In this document: piece by piece, positions 1 through 10,746 of the stretch
Position numbering within the stretch: the stretch's first letter is position 1
Layout: the number at the start of each line of letters is the position of its first letter
From: Unio delphinus
Lineage: Eukaryota; Mollusca; Bivalvia; Unionida; Unionidae
Assembly: GCA_029339505.1 (NCBI GenBank)
Contig: JAQISU010001239.1
Coordinates: 11,111,501 to 11,175,500 of the forward strand
DNA: 64,000 nt
Reading direction: 5' to 3'
Translations under genes and position numbers: made by a program
The notes under the pieces: generated by a model
Told to the model about the DNA's origin: nothing
Database searches by the model: none
What the model saw: only the letters and a program-made list of their open reading frames with translations

Positions 1-2
1 TA

Positions 3-741
3 AAAGATTTCTGGGAAGCGTGGAGACCAAACGATTTCATAATCGCAAGTAGAAAAATAGTCAGAGACACATTTCAGATGAAGTTATTTGAATTGCATAA
101 AGAAAAATTTACAACACTTCCAGTACCGTTGTGTTATAGAACTTCGGATACACGAAAACAGAATACTGAAGTTGATATTCCAGGACAGCGTGAAAAACAG
201 AATTTAGTGTTAAATGATATTGTGCTGGTTGATATCAGCGTCGTCGATGATGCATTGCGCGCTGATAACTCCCCATGGACGCTAGGTTATGCAGCGACGA
301 TACATTCTTCACAGGGATTGAATATATCAGATACAATTGTTTGGATGGTGGATAATCACATCGACTGGTCAAATTTTAGTTTATCTCGCAGTATCAAGAG
401 TACGAAGAATAAATCAACTTCGAAGTGTTATTTTAGATGATAATGACACTACAATAAGTGATATTGTCAGCGTTGACATAATCAGAAAAAACTTTCTGGT
501 TATAAACAGCAGGATAAAAAAACATAATAGAGAATTTGATATTGATACTGAATTAATAATTACGCTGAAGCAACAACAGAATAATCACTGCGCGAGTTGC
601 AATTGTATAATGCGTTGTTGTTGGTCGGATAAAGATCCTCGCCAATTTACCGTAGACAGAAAAGATAGCAGCGTAGGTCATACCAAAGATAATGTGATGC
701 TGACTTGTCTTGAGTGCAACAGACAAAGAGGTGCTAGTTAA
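3..741 (+). pseudogene. Helicase C-terminal region joined to HNH-like domain, frame-broken, 5' end outside window
   Basis: The frame is open from base 3 to 440. It ends in a superfamily-1 helicase C-terminal signature, including the stretch GYAATIHSSQGLNI (about 285-330), which resembles the late motifs of Pif1/RecD-type helicases. Near base 375 the similarity jumps to another frame, which carries YLAVSRVRRINQL and then a module with CASC, a W, FTVDRKD, NVMLTC and CNRQRG (about 585-735). The spaced Cys pairs and the VDRKD...N arrangement look like a zinc-ribbon HNH nuclease. The frame change means the present copy cannot make one continuous protein. The helicase family and the link to mobile elements are inferred from motifs only. 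Confidence 0.55.
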
Positions 742-899
742 GACCACGCGGCGGTAATTGAGTATCCTCGGGTATCAATTGTAATTGTTCACGAGTAAAT
801 CCACGCTGATGAGCGGTCAAATCCAATCAATAGACTGGCGGTCTACCCGTAGATCGTGTTATGCTAGATATTTTATGCGTAGTGACACTACAAATAGGA
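742..899. other. Short spacer between helicase-HNH remnant and integrase remnant
   Basis: Nothing recognisable. The two flanking remnants end here from opposite strands, so this is a tail-to-tail junction inside the decayed element. Confidence 0.4.
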
Positions 900-1508
900 T
901 CAGTAGCTCTTTTTTTTTTTGTCACCTTCGAGTTCTCCTGGTTCATATAAATACCTAACAGCGACATTGCCGAGAATTTGTTGTTTTGAAAAATCTTTTT
1001 GTGGTTGTACGGGTATAGACTTCTTTTTAATCGCGTTGTTAGGTTTCATGTTCATTGTTTGAGTAATCTCGTTATTTAGCGCGGTAATTACACCTGGTAA
1101 TCTCTTGACCCATTCACGAGATCGTTTATCCTGAATAAACTCCTTCGCGTATTGATATCCAAATAACCACTTAGCAAGCGTCCAATTAAACCGTTCAACA
1201 ATTGCATGATCGCGATGTAGGGCAGTATGCCCTCGTCGTAATGCATTATTATGATTCTTCATCACTGATAGAACTGCACCCTGAAATTCCTTGCCAGGAT
1301 CAACTTGTAATAGATTTGGCCAACGTAGAGGAACTCGTCGATAAATCCTTTCAAACGCAGAAGCCACTTCAGTTGATGATTTTGTTTTTAACGGCTCTGC
1401 TTGTTTGTATCGACTCGCAACATCAACTACAGTTAACGCGTATTTGTAAACACCATCATGCGGCAGAAATAATATATCAGCCTGATGAACTTCATAAGGT
1501 ACGGTCAC
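900..1508 (-). pseudogene. Retroviral-type DDE integrase core (Maverick/Polinton-like), partial
   Basis: A 202-codon stretch without stops reads as an integrase catalytic core. VHQADILFLPHDG holds the first Asp, KYALTVVDVASRYKQAEPL follows it, LQVDPGKEF holds the second Asp and HRDHAIVERFNWTL holds the catalytic Glu. The order and spacing fit the DDE retroviral-type integrases of Maverick/Polinton elements. The tail (GNVAVRYLYEPGELEG) fits a small C-terminal barrel. The frame opens on GTG, and the N-terminal zinc-binding part cannot be found upstream in frame, so I treat it as a truncated remnant. It is the better preserved of two copies on this strand. Confidence 0.65.
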
Positions 1509-1679
1509 ATCAAGTACTTAATTTGTTTAGGCGACGGACCCCAAACGATTAACAATCAACTTAAAATTGACGCGTCAGCTTATTAAAATTGACTTAGGTA
1601 ATAGTTATGTATCCGTGGAAACGACTTGCAATTCCTCTGACACAAATGCTTTGTTGATGTCTTTGATGCTCGTTCATTC

Positions 1680-2515
1680 ACAATAATGTGTTGACTTCCG
1701 GAAAATCAATCCGGTCTGTGACTATAAATATATCAATGGACCATACCAGGTCAGTAGCACGACTTTACCCGCCTCGGTCCAATGAAATAGTTTCTAAACG
1801 AGCCTAACACGGTTGGTTGTGCAACTGATTTATGCATAACGATGACAGTCTTCTGTTGCATTGCTGCAGCAGGGTTTAATCCAATCGTGTGTGTGACTTT
1901 TTAGTGCTTTTATGACTGTTGCAAATCGTGTTAGCCGCTCTCAAGGGAGAACACTCAAAGTTCGAGACCACATGCTCATGCGCGCATTAGTGTATGAATA
2001 CTCATTCTGTAATTGTACGGTTAACTCGTTCCACATTCTACCAATGATTTGATCACGATTTATGTCAACATGTCCAAGACGAACCAGCGCATAATGTTTT
2101 TCTTAAAACAATGTAGCAACATTGCACAGATTCACTTACTACAACCGCGTCCACGTTAGTGGAACACGTGCATACAAACGTTTATAAACGTCTGTGACAC
2201 TCACAGAATCTTTGGAAGTCAGCGGTTTGGCTTCCTTGTATCTGATGGCATCATCTACAATGGATAACGAGTATGCATATGTGTGTCCTTGTACACCTTC
2301 ATGCGAAACAAAATATCAGCCGATTGAACTTCATTAAGTATACTCACATGAAACCATTCGCTGAATTAGTGCGGGTAGGTAAATTTCCCTATACTCTTGT
2401 TTTGTCAACCATGTTCGAGTAATCTAATGGGTGACGTTTTCCGCGCTTACTAAATTTTCAACGGCCGCTTCACCCTTCCAATAACCGTAAGGACTGTAGT
2501 ACGGAAGCTACGTTT
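1680..2515 (-). pseudogene. Second, heavily decayed integrase copy of the same family
   Basis: Read on the minus strand, several frames carry pieces homologous to the neighbouring integrase in the expected order. An N-terminal piece with SPYGYWKGEAAVENL lies around 2440-2500. A core piece with YSLSIVDDAIRYKEAKPL and VYKRLYARVPLTW lies around 2165-2310. VERVNRTI lies around 2005-2040, and a C-terminal piece ending in TDLVWSIDIF lies around 1725-1770. Stops and frame changes separate them, so this is a pseudogene. It follows the 900-1508 copy in the same orientation, which suggests a tandem duplication or two elements lying together. Confidence 0.5.
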
Positions 2516-3189
2516 TCTTTATCGTGTTTGTTTATTATATCAATATATTTTTACATCCAAAGACAGGACGTTGTTCACCATCTACTGGCCTCCAAATGCA
2601 ATCTTAGTCTTCATATCTCCTTTGATGATACATCTCGCGATTTATTCTCCGAGTGAAGAATTAAAATCATTCAGATAATGTATGCAATCAGCATCAACAC
2701 TTTGACACGTACGGATATCACTTGATGCATTGTACGATATATCATATCGGTAATATGCAGCATCACCACGATTCATATGTGCTTCTCAAGCTTAGGTTGG
2801 TTCTTATAATCATGTCCTATATCGAGCCATGTTGCAAGTCATAGTAATTGTATCTCGTGATATGCTTTTTATCAGGGTATTTACTCCACGGTGCCCCCGA
2901 TAGCTTCATTAACTAAGCAACAACGCGGCCGACGACTTCTTTTTAATAAACTTCTTTGCTCCATATCAAGCACAAGTGCCACCAGCGATAGTAACTCGAC
3001 CATTACTTGTTTGAATACAAGTCGGATTTGCAGTACGAGTTTTCATGCGGTATCATACTCAGTATTTAGTCATGAGGGAGTTATCCAACAAGTGACATCG
3101 AGCATGGCATCACGTAAGGAAAAAAGCTCAGACGTCAGAACAGTCACTGATTTTCTGTCATCGACTTCTCTGCGTAGGCATGTTCAGAT
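2516..3189. other. Unassigned part of the decayed element
   Basis: I see no protein family here. An open stretch on the plus strand begins near 2891 and leads into the ATPase remnant, but its first 100 codons are low-complexity Ser/Thr-rich and match nothing I recognise. Confidence 0.3.
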
Positions 3190-3760
3190 CACCCAAGCAC
3201 GGCGACATGTTTCCAAACTCATCACGTTCATTATTCTCCTGGCTGGCTCAGGGAAAACCCAACTGTTGCTAAATCTGATCATGACATGTTTAACGTGAGA
3301 TCGCATTTATATGATTACACCGTCGGTCGACGATCAATAGTTTTATGATGTATTCGAGGGTTTCGCGGAGGCGTTTCGCTCGTTGAGTGGCAATGTCTAC
3401 AAAAGAAGCAAATCATCCATCATTGATCTCTTTTCCACAATTGATAAAGCTCAAACAATTGATGACCTCGATGCAGCTGCGACAAATCTTGTTAAATGTG
3501 GAAATATCAAGGTTGAAAACTATTTCACAAGATCGACACAAAAGGGTAGACGTGTACTATGTCACACACAATAAGCACACGTACCTAAAGTGATTCTAAA
3601 TAACTGTAAGTCTTAATGATATTTCGCGTGTTATTGACACACTAGACATGTCAGATATTCATTGGTGTACCGCCAAACACTCGTGGGATGAGTTTAATGA
3701 TATGTTTGCTGATGTCACCCAAACCGTGTGTAGTTGCCTATCTATTGTCCATAACTTTCT
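3190..3760 (+). pseudogene. P-loop packaging-type ATPase (A32/FtsK-HerA-like), frame-broken
   Basis: A Walker A loop, AGSGKTQLLLNLI, lies at about 3243-3281, followed soon by a stop. Similarity continues in successive frames: DRIYMITPS just after 3298, FEGFAEAF near 3353-3376, TIDDLDAAATNLV near 3458-3496 and VDVYYVTHN, a Walker B-like segment, near 3547-3575. The order of a P-loop, a DLD-containing helix and a hydrophobic strand ending in THN matches the genome-packaging ATPases of Maverick/Polinton elements and large DNA viruses. At least three frame changes make it non-functional. The downstream reading frame at 3648-3908 may be its eroded C-terminus, but I cannot recognise it. Confidence 0.5.
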
Positions 3761-4659
3761 GGGGAAAATATTGAGCCGGTTTGAACACGACAATTTAACA
3801 ACCATAATAGATATATACTATGATGAAATCCGCAAGCGATACCATAGCATAGCCTGCTGTCTGACGTCTCAATCCCAAACTTGTTTTATAAATTGTTCTT
3901 TCGACTGACTATGGAAAGAAAATTCAATTTTCTAATACTGTATATGTTATAATATGTAAAATACAGTTGAGTAGTTGAACTTCATGAGTTTAATGTTGAT
4001 ACACTTTATTTCATGTTTTAAAACTGTGCTTAACAACACTTTGAACAATAATCTTTGTACATATTTATAAATTTTAAAGTTAGCAGCTAGACATGCCATA
4101 TTTGATAGGACCCAACCTTAACATACACATACTTTTTTTCAATACCCACAACACCCTGGTATGCCTGGCAGACATGATGCTAGCACTGTATGGTTAGGTG
4201 AATAACTATAATATTGGATTCGCAAACGTTGAGCACAAATTTATTAATCGTCATTATCGTTTTCATTTGAGACTCCAGTATCATACATGTGGGTTTCGCC
4301 GATGTTTGCAAAGTTTCTCGAAGCCAAGCGCAGTCATGTTATTTCAAAAGGGTAACAGTAACGATTCAGCTGGAACTGATGATTAGGTTTTTGTTCATGG
4401 CAAACTTGGGCTGCCGAAATTAACATTCTTTTTGCTTGTACTAATCAATTCGGTGGCTGTGTAAACACGTTTGTTGGCGTGTAGGGGGTCTGGAGGAAAG
4501 TCACCACTATCATTTTACAAGCTAACCACAGAATCACATGAAGCTAGTTAACGTTCAACGGTTTTAATGGCAGATAACTAGCCAACGAAGAAACTTGGGA
4601 ATTTAATGCGGCCAAAAAAACACATGGGTGACATTCAGTTTATCCAGATCAGTTTTCAT

Positions 4660-4742
4660 AATAATAATAATACAAAAAGAGGAATTTGTATAGCACCTAA
4701 GTTTTCGAAGATCTAAGCGCTTTACAACATCTATAATGATAT
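4660..4742 (+). repeat. Interspersed repeat with TATAGC...CTAAGCGCTTTACAA core
   Basis: The core around 4688-4725 (TGTATAGCACCTAAG, then TCTAAGCGCTTTACAACA) recurs at 6448-6500 with about 80 percent identity. Both copies are preceded by an AAT-rich run. I cannot name the family. Confidence 0.45.
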
Positions 4743-5812
4743 GACTACAAACAAAACGAAACAAAAATCAAATTAAACACCATGAAATTGGACAACAATT
4801 TTCATGGCAAATAGCCACCCAACAACTTTCTTTCATGTGTAAATAGTACACACGCAGAGCAAATTAAGAATACAAACAAAAGGATATTTTCAAATTTGTT
4901 CAGTTCAACGCATATATTTCTGCAGAAAACGTAAACTGTTTTCAACATTTATCAGATTTCCAGTTTCTCATAGATTAAATATAGTTAGTTATCCATACAA
5001 ATACTACTGCCATAATTTTTTTTTATGAAATAAAAATGCAGTCATATATTTTGATACTCGTGTTTGTTTGAGCTAGTATGGTTTACTATTTCAAGTCCCT
5101 ATTGGGATAGCTTCAGGTTGTGTTTGTGTTGAGGCCTAAAGAACATTCTTTTATTGCTGAACAATGTACATATAACCACCACATCTGGCTTTAAAATTCG
5201 TTCTTTATTACTAGATAGAATGAATGTTTATGTACATAGTATTTGAGTAATTCAAACATTTTAGCAGAAGATAAAAGCAATAGAAAAACATTAGAAATAA
5301 AGTACCAGAAAAAATATTGTATCAACGAAATGTGAATTACTTTCCGTTACTGAAGTGAAATGCAAATACTAAGCTGTGTAAAGTTATCTAAAGAAACCGA
5401 AATTAGACAAATCCACTCAGCAAAAACAAACTCCATTGAACCATATTGGTAATTTAGCTCAAGAAAAAAGATAAACTACTACTAAAATCATTAAATAAAC
5501 TGAACAATCTAGATTGAAAAGATATTAAGAAGTTTACTGTACATGAATTTAACAAAACTACTACTGAAAGTAAAATGGACAATCTACATTAAAACAAATA
5601 AAGACATCAACTGTAAATGAATTAAGTCAACAAAACTACAGCAGACATTACTAAATATGTATTTGTGACAATCTATACTTATCTATACTTAACATAACTC
5701 ACAATGTTTACAATGAATATGAATAAGATTCTTAATTTATATTTGAAAAGTGTTGTGATAAAACTTGCGTATACTTAAGCTCTGAAATACAAAGTACAAG
5801 ACAAAAGTCAAA

Positions 5813-5914
5813 CATTCATGGTCTTAAACCATATTTCCAACAAGTCCTTTCCCATGGTCTATGACATTCATGGTCTTAAACCATATTTCCAACAAGTCCT
5901 TTCCCATGGTCTAT
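5813..5914 (+). repeat. Tandem duplication of a 52-bp unit
   Basis: A 52-bp unit beginning CATTCATGGTCTTAAACC occurs at 5813-5864 and again, almost unchanged, at 5865-5914. The short open frame across it is a product of the duplication. Confidence 0.85.
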
Positions 5915-6225
5915 CTCAAAACATCACTGTCATCATAAAGCAATCGCTTGGATCAATAATGGATATGTTGCATATTTCAAAGAATTCATTTAATGTAACA
6001 GTACATTTCATGCCTTGTGGTCTTAGTACATGTTAGTATTTTCTCGAACAACAAAAGCAGAAATACTGATGGAATCGTTTCTCATAAATGCTAAATGCTA
6101 TTTTAAAAAAAACATACACATAAACCAAACAAAATATTTATTAAATGTTACACTGTACCTATATTTTTCTAAATCTGCCACACTTTAAGCATTATACATG
6201 ACCAGGAAAACAAAAAATAAATATA

Positions 6226-6440
6226 AAATACTTTACAAAAGAAATATAAAACACTACAAACAATACATATAAAACAAATTACAAACAATAAATATAAAAC
6301 ACTTTACAAATGATAAAACTGAAACACTTTACAAATGATAAATAAAAAACACTACAAATAATACACATAAAACACTTTACAAACAATACATATAACACAC
6401 ATTACAAACAATAATATAAAACACTTTACAAACAATAATA
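6226..6440 (+). repeat. AT-rich short tandem array (ACACTTTACAAAC-type units)
   Basis: Degenerate units of about 20-25 bp containing AAAACACTTTACAAAC and AATACATATA are repeated roughly ten times. A shorter outlier group lies at 6906-6965. Confidence 0.7.
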
Positions 6441-6510
6441 ATAATGTGGACTATGTATAGCGCCTAATCCTTAGAAGCTCTAAGCGTTTTACAACATCTA
6501 TACTGATCTG
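6425..6510 (+). repeat. Second copy of the TATAGC...CTAAGCG interspersed repeat
   Basis: It matches the copy at 4660-4742: TGTATAGCGCCTAA followed by GCTCTAAGCGTTTTACAACA. Confidence 0.45.
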
Positions 6511-6659
6511 AATTTAAAAAAAACGATGAAATATAAAAATAAAAAATGCTGAAAATATTTAAGGTAGGAAACATTTTTAGGTCTTTAAGTTTGTTCTTAC
6601 AGTCGAAAAAAGGCAAGTTTTAAGAGCACTCTTGAAATGGATCACTGTGTCTTGTGTCT

Positions 6660-6900
6660 AATTTAAATCGGCGATTCATTCCACGTTGCTGGGCCCTGGT
6701 ATGCAAAAGATAGTTGTCCATATAACTTCATTTTTATAGTGGGAATAAAGAGTATACGATTGTCAGAAAAGTAGCGTAAGTATCTTGCTGGTGTGTACAC
6801 ATGGGTGAGGCCAGAGAGGTATGCTGGACCAGAGTCCCTCAGTGAAACGTACCACAGATAACAAATTTTGTGTATGATTCTGGATCAAATGGATAGCCAA
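6660..6900 (+). repeat. Interspersed repeat of unknown family, copy 1
   Basis: Segments such as TTTTATAGTGGGAATAA, ACACATGGGTGAGG and a GTACCACAGAT-like motif recur in the same order at 15465-15700, which marks an old dispersed repeat. No coding capacity is visible. Confidence 0.4.
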
Positions 6901-7067
6901 TGTAGGATACAAAGCAAACAATACATATAAAACACTTCACAAACAATACATGTAAAACACTTTATTTATTTAGGACCACCAGCCAATTTTCTTTACTGGC
7001 ATTTATTATTTGCATTTATTTAAAACTTGTACTTTTATTGACAAATATGACGTACTATTCAAAGTGC

Positions 7068-7073
7068 TTTATT
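7068..7073 (-). promoter_or_regulatory. Candidate polyadenylation signal for the TRIM-like gene
   Basis: AATAAA on the minus strand, about 265 bp beyond the stop codon. A second A/T-rich candidate lies about 30 bp further on. Which is used cannot be told from sequence. Confidence 0.35.
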
Positions 7074-7338
7074 GCAATATAAAAGTGATAGTTTAAAATT
7101 TTATACTAAGTTAATAATTTTAGCCTTGGTTGATAATTTTAGTCGTAGTTTATCATTTTAGACTAAGTTTATAATTTTCACCTAAAATTTAAAATTTTGA
7201 CCAGGTTAATAAGTGTTTACTTTTTAGATAAGAACAAGGATGGTTGTTAATTTATGTGTATTTAATCATGACGTCACAACGACATCATTACCATAGTGGT
7301 CTAGTCCAAGTGATATATATATGACTGTTTTCTCTTCT

Positions 7339-9186
7339 TTAATCTGAGTGTCTTGCGCCTAATTTACTAAGACACAGATCTGGATAAATGAATATAAATA
7401 TTTGTCCTTTCTCCCCAACCCATAGCTGATTCAGAGTGTCCAATGCCAAACTTGTTGCCTGGAAAGAAAACTGACTACAAACAAGAGTGGCTACACGATT
7501 GCCCTGAAAATCAATCATACCCACTCCATTTTTTAGCCCAATCAAAAAATGGCCATTATTATCGGATATTATACAACTGACACCTGGTATTCTACGATTT
7601 CCAACAATCTGATCTTTGTGATTGAATAGATATATAGTAGTATCGTCATCGTCATCGTAATCTACAGCTGCAAGGATATTCGTGTACTTGCATACAGCAA
7701 TATACCGTAAGGAAGTAAATGAACCATTTCCTGGTCGTACAAAGGAGAATATTGCTCTATTCCGATGGATCACGATCAATTTGGGGGGCTTCCCAGAGAT
7801 TACAGCCACTCTTCCATCTGGACAGGCGGATATGTAACCAGGAATATCTAATGTGCAAAATACAGATGTTTTCCTATCTCTGTCGATTTTGTAAACCTTG
7901 TTTTGTGCAGCAACAGATGCAAACAGATTTCCATCGCTATCCACGTCAACTCCACTGATGACAAATTCCTGCATTAGTTCGCCTCTTTTGGATCCATTCA
8001 TGGAGTAAAATTTTAATCCATTTACTGCCCATTCTGCCAATAATACCTGCCTGTCTTTGTATGAAACCATGAAATTTATCTTACGAACAGATGACACAAA
8101 TATCTTTTGGACACAGTCCATTGGTATTTTATCCTGTTTGGCAAAGTTCTTCAATTCAGATTTTACGAGACCAACACTTTTGCCATCAATAATATTCTCA
8201 GTGTTTTCAGCAAAGGTCACCAAACTAATTACAGGAATGTGTGTCGGTAGAGAGGAATTAATTTCCATAATTTTCCTCCTCATCATGTCACTTGTCACGA
8301 GTATTTCTTTATCATCTGCACTACAAATCCAATTTCTTGTTATCTCCTTGTCTTTCTGAGCTGAAATAATTGCTGTCTTAACAGTGTCCAGTTTATCTAA
8401 CTCTTTCTCACAAATATGTTTGATTTCAACACTTAACTCTTTAACTTTATTGTCAATTTCTTCCTTCATTTCATTTGCTTTCTTCCCTAAATCTGTCATG
8501 GCCTGTGCCTCGCTTTCTCTTATATCTGTTTCTAGATCCTGGATTATTTTCAATCTTTGTTCTACAGCATGGAAATAGGCGTCACTTTCATTTAAATTCC
8601 TCCAAACATCTTCCTTCTTTTTTGCAACCGCTTTGTCAATATCATCAATAGTGTGCCTTTCATGACCTTGGCAGGCTGAACAGATAAAATCTTCACAAGA
8701 AGAGCAATATTGGTCTGCTATTTCTTTATCATGCTCATGACATACATGTCCCTTGCATTTGTGGGTATCAATTCTGTCCAAGTCGACCAATTCGTGATTT
8801 TTGGTTGCCTTCAATTTCTTGTGGAGAAGAACACAGTTTTCACAGATTCTAAGCAGACATACCTTGCAGTACTTCACTGCTTCTGGTCTCTCATCGTCTT
8901 CACAGTTCTCACAAGGTTTATTCACATTCTCTGTCTCCTTCTTGTCCACGTCTTTCTCTCCACATGTTGCTTCAATGTAGAAATTGTTCTGAAGAGAGCG
9001 TGCCCCACCCTTCGGAACGTCAATCGCAGTCCTACACATCGGACACTGGAACGTTGGGTTCGGTTTTGCCTTCAAGATATGTGACTCTAAGCAAACTTCA
9101 CAAAAACTATGAAAACAAGACAATATCTTTGGATTTTTGTATGGCCCACGACAAATTCCACACATCGATCTTGGAGATGTAGCCAT
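7339..9186 (-). CDS. TRIM-like protein: RING, two B-boxes, coiled coil, propeller-like C-terminus
   Basis: An intact single-exon reading frame of about 615 residues. A RING finger occupies residues 9-51 (C9, C12, C24, H26, C29, C32, C48, C51). The first B-box lies at about 92-131 (CENC, CKVC, CENC, H122, H131) and the second at about 144-178 (C144, H147, CSSC, CSAC, paired His). A Glu/Lys-rich coiled coil covers about 190-290. The C-terminal third has repeated short beta-like segments resembling an NHL-type propeller. By family knowledge this is a cytoplasmic RING-type E3 ubiquitin ligase; single-exon TRIM genes of this build are common in molluscs and often linked to signalling or innate immunity, which is inference here. 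I chose the ATG at 9184-9186 over an upstream in-frame TTG because it is the first ATG and sits well below the TATA box. Substrate and subfamily are unknown. Confidence 0.9.
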   Translation of the reverse strand: MATSPRSMCGICRGPYKNPKILSCFHSFCEVCLESHILKAKPNPTFQCPMCRTAIDVPKGGARSLQNNFYIEATCGEKDVDKKETENVNKPCENCEDDERPEAVKYCKVCLLRICENCVLLHKKLKATKNHELVDLDRIDTHKCKGHVCHEHDKEIADQYCSSCEDFICSACQGHERHTIDDIDKAVAKKKEDVWRNLNESDAYFHAVEQRLKIIQDLETDIRESEAQAMTDLGKKANEMKEEIDNKVKELSVEIKHICEKELDKLDTVKTAIISAQKDKEITRNWICSADDKEILVTSDMMRRKIMEINSSLPTHIPVISLVTFAENTENIIDGKSVGLVKSELKNFAKQDKIPMDCVQKIFVSSVRKINFMVSYKDRQVLLAEWAVNGLKFYSMNGSKRGELMQEFVISGVDVDSDGNLFASVAAQNKVYKIDRDRKTSVFCTLDIPGYISACPDGRVAVISGKPPKLIVIHRNRAIFSFVRPGNGSFTSLRYIAVCKYTNILAAVDYDDDDDTTIYLFNHKDQIVGNRRIPGVSCIISDNNGHFLIGLKNGVGMIDFQGNRVATLVCSQFSFQATSLALDTLNQLWVGEKGQIFIFIYPDLCLSKLGARHSD

Positions 9187-9232
9187 GTTAACACCCAAAA
9201 TCAATAATGAAACCAGAATCTTGTCTGGTTCG

Positions 9233-9242
9233 CTATTTTATA
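9233..9242 (-). promoter_or_regulatory. TATA box of the TRIM-like gene
   Basis: TATAAAATAG on the minus strand lies 47 bp upstream of the ATG at 9186. Transcription starting about 30 bp downstream would begin near 9205-9210, giving a very short leader and supporting the ATG at 9186. Confidence 0.5.
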
Positions 9243-9688
9243 AGATACATGTGTTGCACTTCTCTATACGTACAGCCGAGGGCGACGCAGGTAGTATAGA
9301 AAGCAGGGAATCAGACTAGCCAGAAATTGCATGATGATGCTTCGAGTCGGCACAAGAACTAACGTGTTTAGACATGTAATCATTGACACAGATCAGAACA
9401 CATTAATTTTACTATATACATGTATTCTCAACATTTGTTTCGTAGTATTGAACTTTCCTTTGTGTTCAAATGATAATAAATCATATATCATACTAATAAT
9501 ATACACGAATAATACAAAATTAAAAAAATATATCTCATTCTAAAATACCTTTAAAGATGAACTCACATTGAAATTCTAATCATAGGTTCACCGTAATTTT
9601 TTTTTTGAGAGGCTGGAATGTTAACAATGCTACAGATTTCACTCACGGATCATCACCAAGATCTTATTACTCGCCGTTCACTGTCGCC

Positions 9689-9690
<2 letters not shown>

Positions 9691-9735
<45 letters not shown>
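9691..9735. repeat. (CA)n microsatellite
   Basis: About 22 perfect CA units. Confidence 0.97.
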
Positions 9736-9736
<1 letters not shown>

Positions 9737-9989
9737 ATAAGTTCATATTCTGAAGAACAAATAATTAGCTTGAAATCCATACCAAGAATGCCTAAATTTA
9801 ACTCTTGTATCACCGCCAAAAGGAGACATGAAAAATGCTCGGAAACAGACTGGGAATACAGTAACATTCTTGAAACCGGAACTAATAATTGTGATCTGAT
9901 TCCACATACAAAGAGGACTATAAAGCTTCAGCCCTCTGTGTCAGCATAAGCTGCCCAGTATACTTGAGAAATTATTACACCACCCCCCT

Positions 9990-9990
<1 letters not shown>

Positions 9991-10035
<45 letters not shown>
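9991..10035. repeat. (AC)n microsatellite
   Basis: About 22 AC units, 255 bp from the previous CA tract. Confidence 0.97.
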
Positions 10036-10038
<3 letters not shown>

Positions 10039-10393
10039 TTCTGTTTGACTCTAGTATTTATATTAATTATTTCCTGTATAGGATATGGCATTGATTGTAT
10101 CTCTCAAGGTGATACGATATCTAAATCAAAGATTAAATTGCGTTAGACTACTGCGAATATAGGCACAAATGTGCTACTTAAACAAAAGGGATCCCCTCCC
10201 CCATGTGTATGCGTGATGATGCTTTGACTGGAATATAAGATCAACACTACTGTAAGAATAATCGTGATTTTTTCTTTTTGTTTGCAAATAATTAATATGT
10301 GTATGGGAAATCCATATAGAGGTTGATGTTATCAAAACATCAAGGTTTAGTTTTATTGAGTTTAACACCAGTTTTTAGCACGTGATTGTAATT

Positions 10394-10424
10394 GTGATTG
10401 TAATCAGGCTGACGGATAATCCAT
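10394..10424 (+). repeat. Short dispersed repeat, copy 1 of 2
   Basis: GTGATTGTAATCAGGCTGAC followed by GGATAATCCA occurs here and, identical, at 10717-10746. The two copies flank the minus-strand SINE remnant at about 10470-10565, so they may be parts of one larger unit. Confidence 0.6.
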
Positions 10425-10469
10425 GGTGGCAAATATTATTGGTGAAGGACACTGACTACTGACAAATCA

Positions 10470-10565
10470 CTTACACACCTTGTCTGAACAGAGTCTCGAA
10501 CCCACGTGGACAAAGGAGAAATGTTAGTGATCCGTAAAGGAAAGCACATAGAGCACTGGTCAATC
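10470..10565 (-). repeat. Diverged tRNA-headed SINE (family A), minus strand
   Basis: Read on the minus strand it shows GACCAGTGCTCT (A-box region), TACGGATCACTAACAT and GTGGGTTCGAGACTC (B-box region), matching the head of the family A SINEs at 21175 and 26210. Only the head is recognisable. Confidence 0.55.
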
Positions 10566-10716
10566 TGTTATTTTCAAAAGTCAATTACGATTATGATAGC
10601 GTTGTATATAAATATGATATTATTAATATTGTTAAGAAATCATTGTACAATCCCTCTTGCATTTTGAACGGATTGTCCAGTTTGATTAAAATCAGATCTG
10701 GTGGGGTTGTGGAGAT

Positions 10717-10746
10717 GTGATTGTAATCAGGCTGACGGATAATCCA
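10717..10746 (+). repeat. Short dispersed repeat, copy 2 of 2
   Basis: Identical to the repeat at 10394-10424 over about 30 bp. Confidence 0.6.

Larger units (their letters stand above)
1..3900. mobile_element. Decayed Maverick/Polinton-like (virus-derived) element, partial
   Basis: This block carries remnants of four genes typical of large self-synthesising or virus-derived DNA elements: a helicase end joined to an HNH-like domain, two retroviral-type integrase copies and a P-loop packaging-type ATPase. They are interrupted by stops and frame changes, so the element looks dead. Integrase plus packaging ATPase is the combination known from Maverick/Polinton elements; the helicase-HNH piece is less usual for them and could point to another lineage. 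The left end lies outside the window, and no terminal inverted repeat or target duplication was found on the right, so the right limit is only where recognisable coding stops. CpG appears commoner here than in the AT-rich DNA after 3.9 kb. Confidence 0.6.
3909..7330. other. AT-rich intergenic DNA with repeats, no gene seen
   Basis: No open frame resembles a known protein. The stretch contains two copies of an interspersed repeat, a 52-bp doublet, a loose tandem array of short AT-rich units and a copy of a longer interspersed repeat, each listed separately. The TRIM-like gene ends at its right edge, so its polyadenylation signal should lie in the last few hundred bases: AATAAA on the minus strand is present at 7068-7073. 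Confidence 0.5.

Noticed and set aside
7719..9182. Plus-strand open frames opposite the TRIM-like gene
   Set aside because: The minus-strand frame has intact RING and B-box zinc ligands; the plus-strand frames are its shadows.
9187..9204. Six-codon N-terminal extension of the TRIM-like protein
   Set aside because: The extension begins at TTG, not ATG, and lies within a few bases of the start site predicted from the TATA box.
9605..10146. Open frames over the two CA tracts
   Set aside because: His-Thr runs from CA repeats with unrelated flanks; no family resemblance.
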